Positions 50,713 through 60,869 of a DNA stretch of 64,000 nt are shown in pieces (position 1 is the first letter of the stretch; every line of letters begins with the position of its first letter). The notes under the pieces were generated by a model. It made no database searches and was not told the DNA's origin. It saw only the letters and a list, made by a program, of their open reading frames with translations. Position numbers and translations under genes: made by a program. Origin of the DNA: Strobilurus pachycystidiatus (lineage: Eukaryota; Basidiomycota; Agaricomycetes; Agaricales; Physalacriaceae); assembly GCA_019915135.1 (NCBI GenBank), contig JAHLMK010000023.1, positions 558,001-622,000 of the forward strand, read 5' to 3'.

Positions 50713-52586
50713 CGCGCCGGAACCAGCTCTCTTGGGGGCTGGAATGTGCAGATGCGGTAGGAGGGAAACTGTTTGGAAAAATCATCAAACAGAAGGCGAG
50801 ACAACAAGTCTGCCATGATGTTGTCAACTCCAGGAATGTGTCTAACTCGCACATCGATGCCTGTGCGCAGCACAATATCAGCAATCGCTAACAAAATAGC
50901 ATTGTGTGATGATTGAGATGCAGACAAAGAGTTGAAAACTGCAACTGAATCCATGCTGTCTGAATGGATCAGAATGCGACGAGGAGGAATCTTGAATGAG
51001 GCAACATGGTGGATGAGACAGAGAATAGCAAGAAGTTCACGGAAAAATGTGTCCACTCCCGTGATAGTCTTAAGCTGATAAGCAAAGCCATTGCCTGCAT
51101 ATACAAATGCAAGGCCAGAATTGCTAGCATCTGTCCAGCCAATGAAATCTGCCTCATCATCACTCCAAGATTGAGCATCAACAAAGCGAATGCCAATGCA
51201 ATCCTTCGCAACTTTGACAAACCAACTGAGGTCCTGCTTAACCTCAGCATTGAGTGGAATGCCTTTGAAGCGGATGGTCTTGCCGCTCATCTTGCGATAG
51301 AGCTCTGTGGGAGCTGGGCGTGCCCAGGGCAAGACATTGAGAGTCCAATTCAGATAGTCAGCAAGTTGCTGCCATTGCTGAAGAGGGGGCTTGGTTTGTC
51401 CCAAGAACTCATTGATTGAAGTAATCATAGAGTCAAGAGAATCTGGAGAGAGAAAGATAGAACCAGATTGGATATCAACCCAGAAGCCAATGATTTTGAG
51501 GGTGACTCCATGCTCCTGCTTCTTGTCATCATATGGACAACCAATGAGATCCCAAAAGACAAGAAGTTGAACTTGATGGTGGGGACGCAGTTTGCCATGA
51601 AACATAACAAGATTGCGCTTGAAATCCCAGCCAAAGAAGTCATCCATATAGTCATGAAGACCAATGACTCCAAGTTCCCAAGCTATCCAGTTGAGAAGCC
51701 CAGAGAATGAACACCAACAGCGAGGAGAAGCACGAGTGCCCAGAATGAGACGGCGCACAATGTGGTATCTGCCATCTACAGTGACCACTTGATGAAGTTG
51801 CCAAATGGGATGGGCAGGAAGGTTGAGGAATGCTTTGGATACATCACTCTTGAAGAGCAACAGTTCCTCATTTGGATGTGCTTTGAGCACATCATTGAGA
51901 AGTTGACCAAATGAATGCATATCATCATAGCACACTTTGGCATCCTCTCTGGATATGCCATCGTTGAGACCATTGCCAGTATGATCCATGACAACACGAG
52001 GTTTGCCTTCTTGCCAGACAACAAACATGGGAGAAATGCGCATTCTAGGAAGAAGTACAAAGTTCTCTGGAAGAGCTGGAGACCAGCGACCAGCTGCAAT
52101 CTCTTGATCTCTATAAACTCGAAGTTCTGCAAGATCTTGAGCCTCTGTGGCATAATTATCATAGCGCTCTTTGAGATGAGCTTCCCATTCTCCATCATGG
52201 AAAGGCCAGAAGCCTTCACGAAGAGAGCAAATGACAGAATCAACAAATGAACGGTTGGGATGTTTGGTCAACAAGTGCTCAATGCGGTCAACATTGAAAG
52301 GAGTATCAACACGGATGTAATCCGCAACAGCTGCAAGCGAGGCTTGGATCTGTGGATCATCTAGGATCTGCTGAGGTGGTCTAGGTAGAGGAGGAGCAGT
52401 ATAAGTGGAAGAAATGCTCGGAGGAGCTTTGGATTCTGATGATACATTGGAAGTAAAAACATAGCCTCTTTTGAAACGTGGTGCAGACTGCTCATCTTCT
52501 GCCTTCCGCTTTGAGCCAGATAAGCTTCTAGGCTGAGCCTGCGCTTCCAGCACCCGACTTGCTATGAGCAACTGCTCGTCGGGCAT
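50694..52586 (-). CDS. Reverse transcriptase and RNase H (DIRS-like ORF2), copy 2
   Basis: The start is taken at the Met of MPDEQLLIAS (52586); the frame is open further upstream but out of frame with gag there. RT motifs: PMFVVWQEGKPRVVMDHTGN, LLFKSDVSKAFLNLP (first Asp), LGTRASPRCWCSFSGLL and the active site LHDYMDDFFGWD. RNase H-like: GWTDASNSGLAF, FFRELLAIL, IHSDSMDSV and GVDNIMADLLSR. It is uninterrupted to 50694. With the recombinase it would copy element RNA into circular DNA for integration. The residue LLPRM here is LLPGM in copy 3. Confidence 0.88.
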   Translation of the reverse strand: MPDEQLLIASRVLEAQAQPRSLSGSKRKAEDEQSAPRFKRGYVFTSNVSSESKAPPSISSTYTAPPLPRPPQQILDDPQIQASLAAVADYIRVDTPFNVDRIEHLLTKHPNRSFVDSVICSLREGFWPFHDGEWEAHLKERYDNYATEAQDLAELRVYRDQEIAAGRWSPALPENFVLLPRMRISPMFVVWQEGKPRVVMDHTGNGLNDGISREDAKVCYDDMHSFGQLLNDVLKAHPNEELLLFKSDVSKAFLNLPAHPIWQLHQVVTVDGRYHIVRRLILGTRASPRCWCSFSGLLNWIAWELGVIGLHDYMDDFFGWDFKRNLVMFHGKLRPHHQVQLLVFWDLIGCPYDDKKQEHGVTLKIIGFWVDIQSGSIFLSPDSLDSMITSINEFLGQTKPPLQQWQQLADYLNWTLNVLPWARPAPTELYRKMSGKTIRFKGIPLNAEVKQDLSWFVKVAKDCIGIRFVDAQSWSDDEADFIGWTDASNSGLAFVYAGNGFAYQLKTITGVDTFFRELLAILCLIHHVASFKIPPRRILIHSDSMDSVAVFNSLSASQSSHNAILLAIADIVLRTGIDVRVRHIPGVDNIMADLLSRLLFDDFSKQFPSYRICTFQPPRELVPARWRECF

Positions 52587-53756
52587 TGAGGAGGACAAGG
52601 CACTGTTCTTTGTCACGAGTGGGATGCTTGCCGCCGCACTCAGAACAGGTGCCATGAATCCTCTTGAAAGCACAAGGAGTCTTGGGACAATTCCCCAGAT
52701 TCCAGTTCTGACAAATAATCGAAGTAAAAGCGGATTCCAAGGGTAGGGAGCGTTTTCAGAGGCCTCTGCACCTCTCACACACTCTCTCATACTGTCTGAG
52801 CTCACTCAGTACAGTCTGGCACTGAGCAGCAGTGTTCTCATTGTGGTATCTCAACTTTCTCCAAATGAGCTCAAAATCATTTGGCAGTAAATCGCAAATC
52901 ACAAGACATCGGTCATAGCTACCATGTTGCTGATTGCGCTCACATGTCTCTCATGATGTTCCAGACCCATCCTATGAGTTTGGACATGTCACACCATCAT
53001 GCCCATGTGTGGTATCAACTTTTCTCCAAATGAGCTCAAATGCATTTGCGAGTAATTTCCATTTTTGGAGATGTAGCCTCATGCTACTGACTTCCTTTCT
53101 TGATCTACTAGCCTCAAGGCTATCTCCCCTACATAGGGATGCTATCTCCGATCACAGGAGCTGTCAATCATGACAGCATCTGTCAATCATTTCCAGAAGA
53201 TCACTTCTGATGCCATGTGTTAAGTTACCCATATCTCAGCCATGTGACATGGAATAACTTCGCACTTTCCCAGGATCAATCTGTCATCATCTGGCCTAGG
53301 CCCAGTGCTGTCTGTCAGCTGATGCTGGGTCTAGGGCGCCCCAGAGTTGCGAGTTTGATCCCCACTGTGTTGCAGCTTGCTTCCTGCCTTCATCTTCGCA
53401 TTTTGGCTCTGCAAGGTTTGCACACAGTGTCCCTCCAGTTCTGCTCACAGGAACTGATGCTCCTTTCACCAGTGTACGCTTTGGACAGTCTCTAGCCCTC
53501 CCTGCTGTCTGCTACAGCTAGATCTAACTCGATCTTTCACTGCTGTCCATTGTCACTGGTATGCTTATCCAACTTGATTTCGAGTTGATGCATTATCTTG
53601 TGCACAGTGTCCAATCCCTGCCTGCTCCCACGCTTCCTGATAGCGTCGCACTTGGGATTCTGTGCACAGGTGTGTCCCCAGTCCACTCTCCATAGGCTAC
53701 AAGCTCAATTTCGCTTCTGTGCTCAGTTTAGCTTGCTCTGCCTTTGTTTCTGCTTC
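50988..53756. repeat. Left arm of a 2.77-kb inverted duplication
   Basis: Matches the reverse complement of 59832-62600. It includes the unusual junction gag|TCGAAG at 52718/52719, which reappears at 60870/60869. The arms share private bases, for example GATTGCGCTC near 52934, and differ at scattered positions elsewhere. Confidence 0.88.
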
Positions 53757-53909
53757 CCCACCCTCCACTCCCTGTAACTGTATCTAGTGTCTTGTATGTA
53801 CCTGTATTAGTTCAATGTAGTACATAGCCAGTCACGATCCGCGTAATTTATTATAGGCCCTTGGGCCCGTTTTAGCCTAACTTCATCGGTGTGAACCTTT
53901 AAGCATTGG
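52719..53909 (+). repeat. A-B split-repeat unit without ORFs
   Basis: Plus-oriented A (52719-53822) followed by B (53823-53909), with no coding region. It is the start of tandem unit 2, equivalent to A2-B2 of copy 1. Its left neighbour is truncated gag of copy 2 on the opposite strand. Confidence 0.88.
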
Positions 53910-54189
53910 CCCTATGTATCCACAGTTCTCGCCTGGTCTTCCTCTTCCTTCTCATACCTTTGTTCCGCATGCACCCGCAACTCCACAAGTGCCGGTCGCA
54001 CCCAACAGTACCTCAGCCGCGTCCGCTGGCGCTACACCTGTTCCCACCGGAAATGGACGTCGCTACCATAATGCGGCTCACCTACTTCGCATTGTTCAGG
54101 CGGCGGTGACCACGGATCTCTTCCTTGCAAAACACGGGGAGAAAAAAGCGAAAGAAAGGGAATTTGCAGCCTGTGCCAACAAGGATGGA
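53910..54189 (+). other. Second copy of the 280-bp spacer
   Basis: Same sequence as 48065-48344 apart from an isolated base (TTCTCG for TTCTCA), flanked the same way by inverted element tails. Confidence 0.5.
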
Positions 54190-55543
54190 CCAATGCTTAA
54201 AGGTTCACACCAATGAAGTTAGGCTAAAACGGGCCCAAGGGCCTATAAATTACGCGGATCGTGACTGGCTATGTACTACATCGAACTAATACAAGTACAT
54301 ACAAGAAACTAGATACAGTTACAGGGAGTGGAGGGTGGGGAAGCAGAAACAAAGGCAGAGCAAGCTAAACTGAGCACAGAAGCGAAATTGAGCTTGTAGC
54401 CTATGAAGAGTGGACTGGGAACACACCTGTGCACAGAATCCCAAGTGCGACACTATCAGGAAGCGTGGGAGCAGGCAGGGATTGGACACTGTGCACAAGA
54501 TAAGGCATCAACTCGAAATCAAGTTGGATAAGCATACCAGTGACAATGGACAGCAGTGAAAGATCGAGTTAGATCTAGCTGTAGCAGACAGCAGGGAGGG
54601 CTAGAGACTGTTCAAAGCGTACACTGGTGAAAGGAGCATCAGTTCCTGTGAGCAGAACTGGAGGGACACTGTGTGCAAACCTTGCAGAGCCAAAATGCGA
54701 AGATGAAGGCAGGAAGCAAGCTGCAACACAGTGGGGATCAAACTTGCAACTCTGGGGCGCCCTAGACCCAGCATCAGCTGACAGACAGCACTGGGCCTAG
54801 GCCAGATGATGACCGATTGATCCTGGGAAAGTGCGAAGTTATTCCATGTCACATGGCTGAGATATGGGTAACTTAACACATGGCATCAGAAGTGATCTTT
54901 TGGAAATGATTGACAGATGCTGTCATGATTGACAGCTCCTGTGATCGGAAATAGCATCCCTAAGTAGGGGAGATAGCCTTGAGGCTAGTAGGTCAAGAAA
55001 GGAAGTCAGTAGCATGAGGCTACATCTCCAAAAATGGAAATTACTCGCAAATGCATTTGAGCTCATTTGGAGAAAAGTTGATACCACACATGAGCATGAT
55101 GATGTGACATGTCCAAACTCATAGGATGGGTCCGGGACATCATGAGGGACATGACGATGCAATCAGCAACATGGTAGCTATGACCGATGTCTTGTGATTT
55201 GCGATTTACTGCCAAATGATTTTGAGCTCATTTGGGGAAAGTTGAGATACCACAATGAGAACACTGCTGCTCAGTGCCAGACTGTACTGAGTGAGCTCAG
55301 ACAGTATGAGAGAGTGTGTGAGAGGTGCAGAGGCCTCTGAAAACGCTCCCTACCCTTGGAATCTGCTTTTACTTCGACCAATGCTTAAAGGTTCACACCG
55401 ATGAAGTTAGGCTAAAACGCGCCCAAGGGCCTATAAATTACGCGGATCGTGACTGGCTATGAGAGCTATGAATGTTGTGTGTTGGGGATGGTGGTGGTGA
55501 GAAAAAATGTGAACGAGACGCGAGATGAGAGTAGAGATTGATG

Positions 55544-56557
55544 TCAGGAATTGGAAGTGGAGGCCTGCTTCTGTACTGCAAGCTGTTGTGCAGCACGTAC
55601 AGCTGGATTATCACGAATATAGATCTTGAAGGCCTCTGAAGACCAACGGCCCAAAGCCTGGATGATAGCATCAGAGAGACCTAAGCCAGCATAGTAGGTG
55701 GCACCACCAGAATGAGCAGAGTGACCTCCAAATTCTCTTCCCACCAGAGCAAAGAACTTTCTTTCAAACCAACTGCGAGTGGGAATAGTCCCATTCTCAC
55801 AGATGAAGAGAGCAGACCGAGCTCCATGGAGCTTGTCTCGAAGTTTGGTGTATTGCTTGAGAAGCTCAACCGGGTTTGCAATCTTCTGAAGAGTGAAGAG
55901 CATGTCTGTTCCTTGATAGAACTGATCATCTTTGTGATAAGGCAGCTTGTAACCTGCATAGCCAGGCTCAAAATGCAGAGAAGCTCTCTTGATAATCTTA
56001 CGCCAATCTTTGAGTGCTTTGGAATTAGGCTGTAGCAGCTCTCCCATGCGATGACAGCCATAGAATGCACATGCCATAAGAGTGGCAAAGAGAAGATCAT
56101 CATAGCTCAGAGTTGCATTTGCAGTATCAACAAAGAGTTGCAGATGAGAAGTGCGCAGAGGTGGTTTGCGCTTCACTGGATCGGCTCTGATCTTTTTGGC
56201 TCCTCTGATAGTAGCTTGCACTAGAGCAGAAGCTCGAGCTTCAGTGAATGAGGGATAGAACTCCTTGAGAAAGTGACGTGCTCCAGAAAGATATTTGGAG
56301 CCAGAGGCAATGAATTGAGAAGTATAAGCAATATAGCGAGATAGAGTTTCTGGAGTGGGATCCAGAGGAAGGCTGTGGTTGTGACAGAATCTAGCATAAT
56401 CTCTGGCACCAGTAGCATAGTTTTTACGAGTGGACTTCTCAATTGCATGGACTTGTAGATACAAGACTAAGTCATCTAGTTTCTTCAAGTCCATAGGTGG
56501 GCGAGAGGGATCAGTCTTTCTCCTCTCGCCCAAGGCCTCTAAAAGCACTCTCTCCAA
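55544..56557 (-). CDS. Tyrosine recombinase, copy 3
   Basis: 337 residues, one visible residue (KDDQFYQG for KGDQFYQG) different from copy 2. It carries box I Arg (YGCHRMGEL), box II GGHSAHSGG with His at the usual second Arg, and the terminal RWSS...KIYI with Trp and Tyr. It is the recombinase of the only complete element in the window. It overlaps ORF2 by 19 bases in another frame, so translation may depend on reinitiation. Confidence 0.92.
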   Translation of the reverse strand: MERVLLEALGERRKTDPSRPPMDLKKLDDLVLYLQVHAIEKSTRKNYATGARDYARFCHNHSLPLDPTPETLSRYIAYTSQFIASGSKYLSGARHFLKEFYPSFTEARASALVQATIRGAKKIRADPVKRKPPLRTSHLQLFVDTANATLSYDDLLFATLMACAFYGCHRMGELLQPNSKALKDWRKIIKRASLHFEPGYAGYKLPYHKDDQFYQGTDMLFTLQKIANPVELLKQYTKLRDKLHGARSALFICENGTIPTRSWFERKFFALVGREFGGHSAHSGGATYYAGLGLSDAIIQALGRWSSEAFKIYIRDNPAVRAAQQLAVQKQASTSNS

Positions 56558-58431
56558 CGCGCCGGAACCAGCTCTCTTGGGGGCTGGAATGTGCAGATGC
56601 GGTAGGAGGGAAACTGTTTGGAAAAATCATCAAACAGAAGGCGAGACAACAAGTCTGCCATGATGTTGTCAACTCCAGGAATGTGTCTAACTCGCACATC
56701 GATGCCTGTGCGCAGCACAATATCAGCAATCGCTAACAAAATAGCATTGTGTGATGATTGAGATGCAGACAAAGAGTTGAAAACTGCAACTGAATCCATG
56801 CTGTCTGAATGGATCAGAATGCGACGAGGAGGAATCTTGAATGAGGCAACATGGTGGATGAGACAGAGAATAGCAAGAAGTTCACGGAAAAATGTGTCCA
56901 CTCCCGTGATAGTCTTAAGCTGATAAGCAAAGCCATTGCCTGCATATACAAATGCAAGGCCAGAATTGCTAGCATCTGTCCAGCCAATGAAATCTGCCTC
57001 ATCATCACTCCAAGATTGAGCATCAACAAAGCGAATGCCAATGCAATCCTTCGCAACTTTGACAAACCAACTGAGGTCCTGCTTAACCTCAGCATTGAGT
57101 GGAATGCCTTTGAAGCGGATGGTCTTGCCGCTCATCTTGCGATAGAGCTCTGTGAGAGCTGGGCGTGCCCAGGGCAAGACATTGAGAGTCCAATTCAGAT
57201 AGTCAGCAAGTTGCTGCCATTGCTGAAGAGGGGGCTTGGTTTGTCCCAAGAACTCATTGATTGAAGTAATCATAGAGTCAAGAGAATCTGGAGAGAGAAA
57301 GATAGAACCAGATTGGATATCAACCCAGAAGCCAATGATTTTGAGGGTGACTCCATGCTCCTGCTTCTTGTCATCATATGGACAACCAATGAGATCCCAA
57401 AAGACAAGAAGTTGAACTTGATGGTGGGGACGCAGTTTGCCATGAAACATAACAAGATTGCGCTTGAAATCCCAGCCAAAGAAGTCATCCATATAGTCAT
57501 GAAGACCAATGACTCCAAGTTCCCAAGCTATCCAGTTGAGAAGCCCAGAGAATGAACACCAACAGCGAGGAGAAGCACGAGTGCCCAGAATGAGACGGCG
57601 CACAATGTGGTATCTGCCATCTACAGTGACCACTTGATGAAGTTGCCAAATGGGATGGGCAGGAAGGTTGAGGAATGCTTTGGATACATCACTCTTGAAG
57701 AGCAACAGTTCCTCATTTGGATGTGCTTTGAGCACATCATTGAGAAGTTGACCAAATGAATGCATATCATCATAGCACACTTTGGCATCCTCTCTGGATA
57801 TGCCATCGTTGAGACCATTGCCAGTATGATCCATGACAACACGAGGTTTGCCTTCTTGCCAGACAACAAACATGGGAGAAATGCGCATTCCAGGAAGAAG
57901 TACAAAGTTCTCTGGAAGAGCTGGAGACCAGCGACCAGCTGCAATCTCTTGATCTCTATAAACTCGAAGTTCTGCAAGATCTTGAGCCTCTGTGGCATAA
58001 TTATCATAGCGCTCTTTGAGATGAGCTTCCCATTCTCCATCATGGAAAGGCCAGAAGCCTTCACGAAGAGAGCAAATGACAGAATCAACAAATGAACGGT
58101 TGGGATGTTTGGTCAACAAGTGCTCAATGCGGTCAACATTGAAAGGAGTATCAACACGGATGTAATCCGCAACAGCTGCAAGCGAGGCTTGGATCTGTGG
58201 ATCATCTAGGATCTGCTGAGGTGGTCTAGGTAGAGGAGGAGCAGTATAAGTGGAAGAAATGCTCGGAGGAGCTTTGGATTCTGATGATACATTGGAAGTA
58301 AAAACATAGCCTCTTTTGAAACGTGGTGCAGACTGCTCATCTTCTGCCTTCCGCTTTGAGCCAGATAAGCTTCTAGGCTGAGCCTGCGCTTCCAGCACCC
58401 GACTTGCTATGAGCAACTGCTCGTCGGGCAT
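56539..58431 (-). CDS. Reverse transcriptase and RNase H (ORF2), copy 3
   Basis: About 630 residues from MPDEQLLIAS (58431). The frame stays open back to 59751, but that part is a Leu/Ser/Pro-rich shadow of gag. RT core: VVWQEGKPRVVMDHTGNGLN, KSDVSKAFLNLPAHP, ILGTRASPRCWCSFSG and DYMDDFFGW. The RNase H-like domain has the D-E-D-D set GWTDASNSG, RELLAI, HSDSMDS and VDNIMADLL. There is no integrase and no DIRS-type methyltransferase. The start overlaps the end of ORF1, suggesting frameshifting or reinitiation. Confidence 0.9.
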   Translation of the reverse strand: MPDEQLLIASRVLEAQAQPRSLSGSKRKAEDEQSAPRFKRGYVFTSNVSSESKAPPSISSTYTAPPLPRPPQQILDDPQIQASLAAVADYIRVDTPFNVDRIEHLLTKHPNRSFVDSVICSLREGFWPFHDGEWEAHLKERYDNYATEAQDLAELRVYRDQEIAAGRWSPALPENFVLLPGMRISPMFVVWQEGKPRVVMDHTGNGLNDGISREDAKVCYDDMHSFGQLLNDVLKAHPNEELLLFKSDVSKAFLNLPAHPIWQLHQVVTVDGRYHIVRRLILGTRASPRCWCSFSGLLNWIAWELGVIGLHDYMDDFFGWDFKRNLVMFHGKLRPHHQVQLLVFWDLIGCPYDDKKQEHGVTLKIIGFWVDIQSGSIFLSPDSLDSMITSINEFLGQTKPPLQQWQQLADYLNWTLNVLPWARPALTELYRKMSGKTIRFKGIPLNAEVKQDLSWFVKVAKDCIGIRFVDAQSWSDDEADFIGWTDASNSGLAFVYAGNGFAYQLKTITGVDTFFRELLAILCLIHHVASFKIPPRRILIHSDSMDSVAVFNSLSASQSSHNAILLAIADIVLRTGIDVRVRHIPGVDNIMADLLSRLLFDDFSKQFPSYRICTFQPPRELVPARWRECF

Positions 58432-59926
58432 TGAGGAGGACAAGGCACTGTTCTTTGTCACGAGCGGGATGCTTGCCGCCGCACTCAGAACAGGTGCCAT
58501 GAATTCTCTTGAAAGCACAAGGAGTCTTGGGACAATTCCCCAGATTCCAGTTCTGACAAATAACCCTCTGACGCTTTGGAGACGGCTCCTGAGCTGAAGT
58601 AGCTGCAGGGCGCTTAAGCGCAGATGGGCTGCCTCGAGAGCGAAGCATTTCAGAGAGCATAGGGAAATGAAGTTGAGACCGGTCATGCAGCTCAAAAGGA
58701 GACTTGGCATAACGTTCACGAGTCTGACAATCAAAGCGGATAGGAAATGAAAGATCTGGTTCAGAAGCACGGAACATCTCCACCACAATAGCTCTGTACT
58801 TCTCCAACTCCTTGTTCCGGTGAGGGTAGACAAGGAGAACCCCTCGAGACCATGCATCAAAGCAGCGGGTCCAGTCTGATTCTGTGGAAAGAGACCGACG
58901 TGCAGAGACGTGGTCCTTGCGCACAAGAGCATAACCACCTCCAAAGTCCTTGGGTTCATCATCATGATGAGATGGGTGAGACCCAAAGGAAGCAAGGAGT
59001 TTCTCAAAGTCAACATAAAGATCTTGGACAATGAGACGCCACAAGGAATGGGCAAATGGATCAGGATGAGAGAGGGAACGGAGAAGGTCTGCAACAGCAT
59101 CTGCATCTTTGTCCGCTCTAAAGAGTCTGCGGAGGCGGTCTGTCTCTTGTAGATGTGGAGAGAGATCAGACAAGGAGGAGAGCTGCGCAAGATGAGGAGC
59201 TGCGGCAAGAATGGAGGAAGGAATCCCTGACTCCGAAGTGGAGGTGGGATTAAGGAGCTTGGCAAACAAGGCAGCAGAGAGAGGACCGGTGTTTGGACTA
59301 GGAATAATGGGTGCTGCTCTGTTGCCCTCAGCATCGAGGGCATCCAAGTTGGCAGCGAGAGCGGCCCAAGCGGCGTCCTCGACAGCCTGCTTGTGCTGGT
59401 GCTGCTGCTCCTCCCGAACCTGACGAGCAGCAACAGTGGCTGGGTCGGCAGTGGGCTCAGCAGGTGCAGAGTCGACGCGGGCAGCGCGTCGAGCAGCAAT
59501 GACCTGGGTGACTTGGTCGATGTAGTCGGCCATCTCGTGAGCGCTGGCACCAGTGAGCCGTGCTTGACGCATGAACTCAGCGTGGTTAGCGATGGTGCCA
59601 TCAGAGAACTGAGTGACAAGGAGCTGCAGCTTCTCACTGAGCTTCTTGATGCGAGAGCAGTCGATCTCAGAGTCAGGAATGATGGTATGGGGCGCAGGAG
59701 AGGCCTCAGGATCAGGGGAGGCCTGAGGAGAGGCAATGACGTCGAGATCATCGTGGGAGGACTCAGAGACAGCGATGGGGGGCATAGAGATGGATGAGCA
59801 GAGCGATGTGCGAGGTAGGAGCAAGGGTGATGAAGCAGAAAGAAAGGCAGAGCAAGCTAAACTGAGCACAGAAGCGAAATTGAGCTTGTAGCCTATGGAG
59901 AGTGGACTGGGGACACACCTGTGCAC
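58373..59926 (-). CDS. Gag-like zinc-finger protein (ORF1), copy 3
   Basis: The frame spans 517 codons from 59926; the Met of MPPIAVSESSHDDLDV (59783) is an alternative start after the A1 repeat and fits better, giving about 470 residues. It is Ala/Ser/Asp-rich at first (coiled region AARQVREEQQHQHKQAVEDA). Then comes a globular part with SDLSPHLQETDRLRRLFRAD and KDFGGGYALVRKDH. The C-terminus is a C-x7-C-x4-C-x5-H finger, CQNWNLGNCPKTPCAFKRIH, followed by GTCSECGGKHPARDKEQC. This finger type is typical of gag-like proteins of fungal tyrosine-recombinase elements. It would bind RNA. Copies 1, 2 and 4 lack most of it. Confidence 0.82.
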   Translation of the reverse strand: MHRCVPSPLSIGYKLNFASVLSLACSAFLSASSPLLLPRTSLCSSISMPPIAVSESSHDDLDVIASPQASPDPEASPAPHTIIPDSEIDCSRIKKLSEKLQLLVTQFSDGTIANHAEFMRQARLTGASAHEMADYIDQVTQVIAARRAARVDSAPAEPTADPATVAARQVREEQQHQHKQAVEDAAWAALAANLDALDAEGNRAAPIIPSPNTGPLSAALFAKLLNPTSTSESGIPSSILAAAPHLAQLSSLSDLSPHLQETDRLRRLFRADKDADAVADLLRSLSHPDPFAHSLWRLIVQDLYVDFEKLLASFGSHPSHHDDEPKDFGGGYALVRKDHVSARRSLSTESDWTRCFDAWSRGVLLVYPHRNKELEKYRAIVVEMFRASEPDLSFPIRFDCQTRERYAKSPFELHDRSQLHFPMLSEMLRSRGSPSALKRPAATSAQEPSPKRQRVICQNWNLGNCPKTPCAFKRIHGTCSECGGKHPARDKEQCLVLLNARRAVAHSKSGAGSAGSA

Positions 59927-60869
59927 AGAATCCCAAGTGCGACGCTATCAGGAAGCGTGGGAGCAGGCAGGGATTGGACACTGTGCACAAGATAATGCAT
60001 CAACTCGAAATCAAGTTGGATAAGCATACCAGTGACAATGGACAGCAGTGAAAGATCGAGTTAGATCTAGCTGTAGCAGACAGCAGGGAGGGCTAGAGAC
60101 TGTCCAAAGCGTACACTGGTGAAAGGAGCATCAGTTCCTGTGAGCAGAACTGGAGGGACACTGTGTGCAAACCTTGCAGAGCCAAAATGCGAAGATGAAG
60201 GCAGGAAGCAAGCTGCAACACAGTGGGGATCAAACTCGCAACTCTGGGGCGCCCTAGACCCAGCATCAGCTGACAGACAGCACTGGGCCTAGGCCAGATG
60301 ATGACAGATTGATCCTGGGAAAGTGCGAAGTTATTCCATGTCACATGGCTGAGATATGGGTAACTTAACACATGGCATCAGAAGTGATCTTCTGGAAATG
60401 ATTGACAGATGCTGTCATGATTGACAGCTCCTGTGATCGGAGATAGCATCCCTATGTAGGGGAGATAGCCTTGAGGCTAGTAGATCAAGAAAGGAAGTCA
60501 GTAGCATGAGGCTACATCTCCAAAAATGGAAATTACTCGCAAATGCATTTGAGCTCATTTGGAGAAAAGTTGATACCACACATGGGCATGATGGTGTGAC
60601 ATGTCCAAACTCATAGGATGGGTCTGGAACATCATGAGAGACATGAGAGCGCAATCAGCAACATGGTAGCTATGACCGATGTCTTGTGATTTGCGATTTA
60701 CTGCCAAATGATTTTGAGCTCATTTGGAGAAAGTTGAGATACCACAATGAGAACACTGCTGCTCAGTGCCAGACTGTACTGAGTGAGCTCAGACAGTATG
60801 AGAGAGTGTGTGAGAGGTGCAGAGGCCTCTGAAAACGCTCCCTACCCTTGGAATCCGCTTTTACTTCGA
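59832..60869 (-). repeat. Split repeat A1 (5' leader) of copy 3
   Basis: About 1.04 kb matching A2; it diverges from A2 near GAAGCAGAAA. The terminus TCGAAGTAAAAG lies at 60869. On its other side copy 4 begins. Confidence 0.88.

Larger units (their letters stand above)
46874..52718. repeat. Tandem duplication unit 1 (5,845 bp)
   Basis: Matches 52719-58563 throughout with a constant offset of 5,845. It contains A2-B2 (plus), the 280-bp spacer and a minus-strand element cut off inside gag. The boundary at 52718/52719 joins gag sequence to the element terminus TCGAAG. Confidence 0.9.
48345..52718 (-). mobile_element. DIRS/Ngaro-like copy 2 (5' truncated within gag)
   Basis: On the minus strand: gag fragment (from 52718), RT-RNase H, recombinase, B1 (49616-49533), A2 (49532-48429) and B2 (48428-48345). 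The 5' part of gag and the leader A1 are missing; position 52719 starts a plus-strand A-B unit instead. Confidence 0.92.
52719..58563. repeat. Tandem duplication unit 2 (5,845 bp)
   Basis: Second copy of 46874-52718. Homology to unit 1 ends at 58563, after which copy 3 continues into the complete gag. Confidence 0.9.
54190..60869 (-). mobile_element. DIRS/Ngaro-like copy 3, full length (6,680 bp)
   Basis: Minus-strand order: A1 leader (60869-59832), ORF1 (gag-like), ORF2 (RT-RNase H), ORF3 (tyrosine recombinase), B1 (55461-55378), A2 (55377-54274), B2 (54273-54190). This A1-ORFs-B1-A2-B2 order identifies a split-direct-repeat element of the Ngaro/PAT type. All three ORFs are open. No target duplication is seen, as expected for recombinase integration. 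Confidence 0.93.

Noticed and set aside
58500..59751. N-terminal 420 codons of a 1,070-codon frame over gag in copy 3
   Set aside because: Leu/Ser/Pro-rich and out of frame with the recognisable gag-like ORF1 on the same strand. Only the part from about 58431 on has RT motifs.
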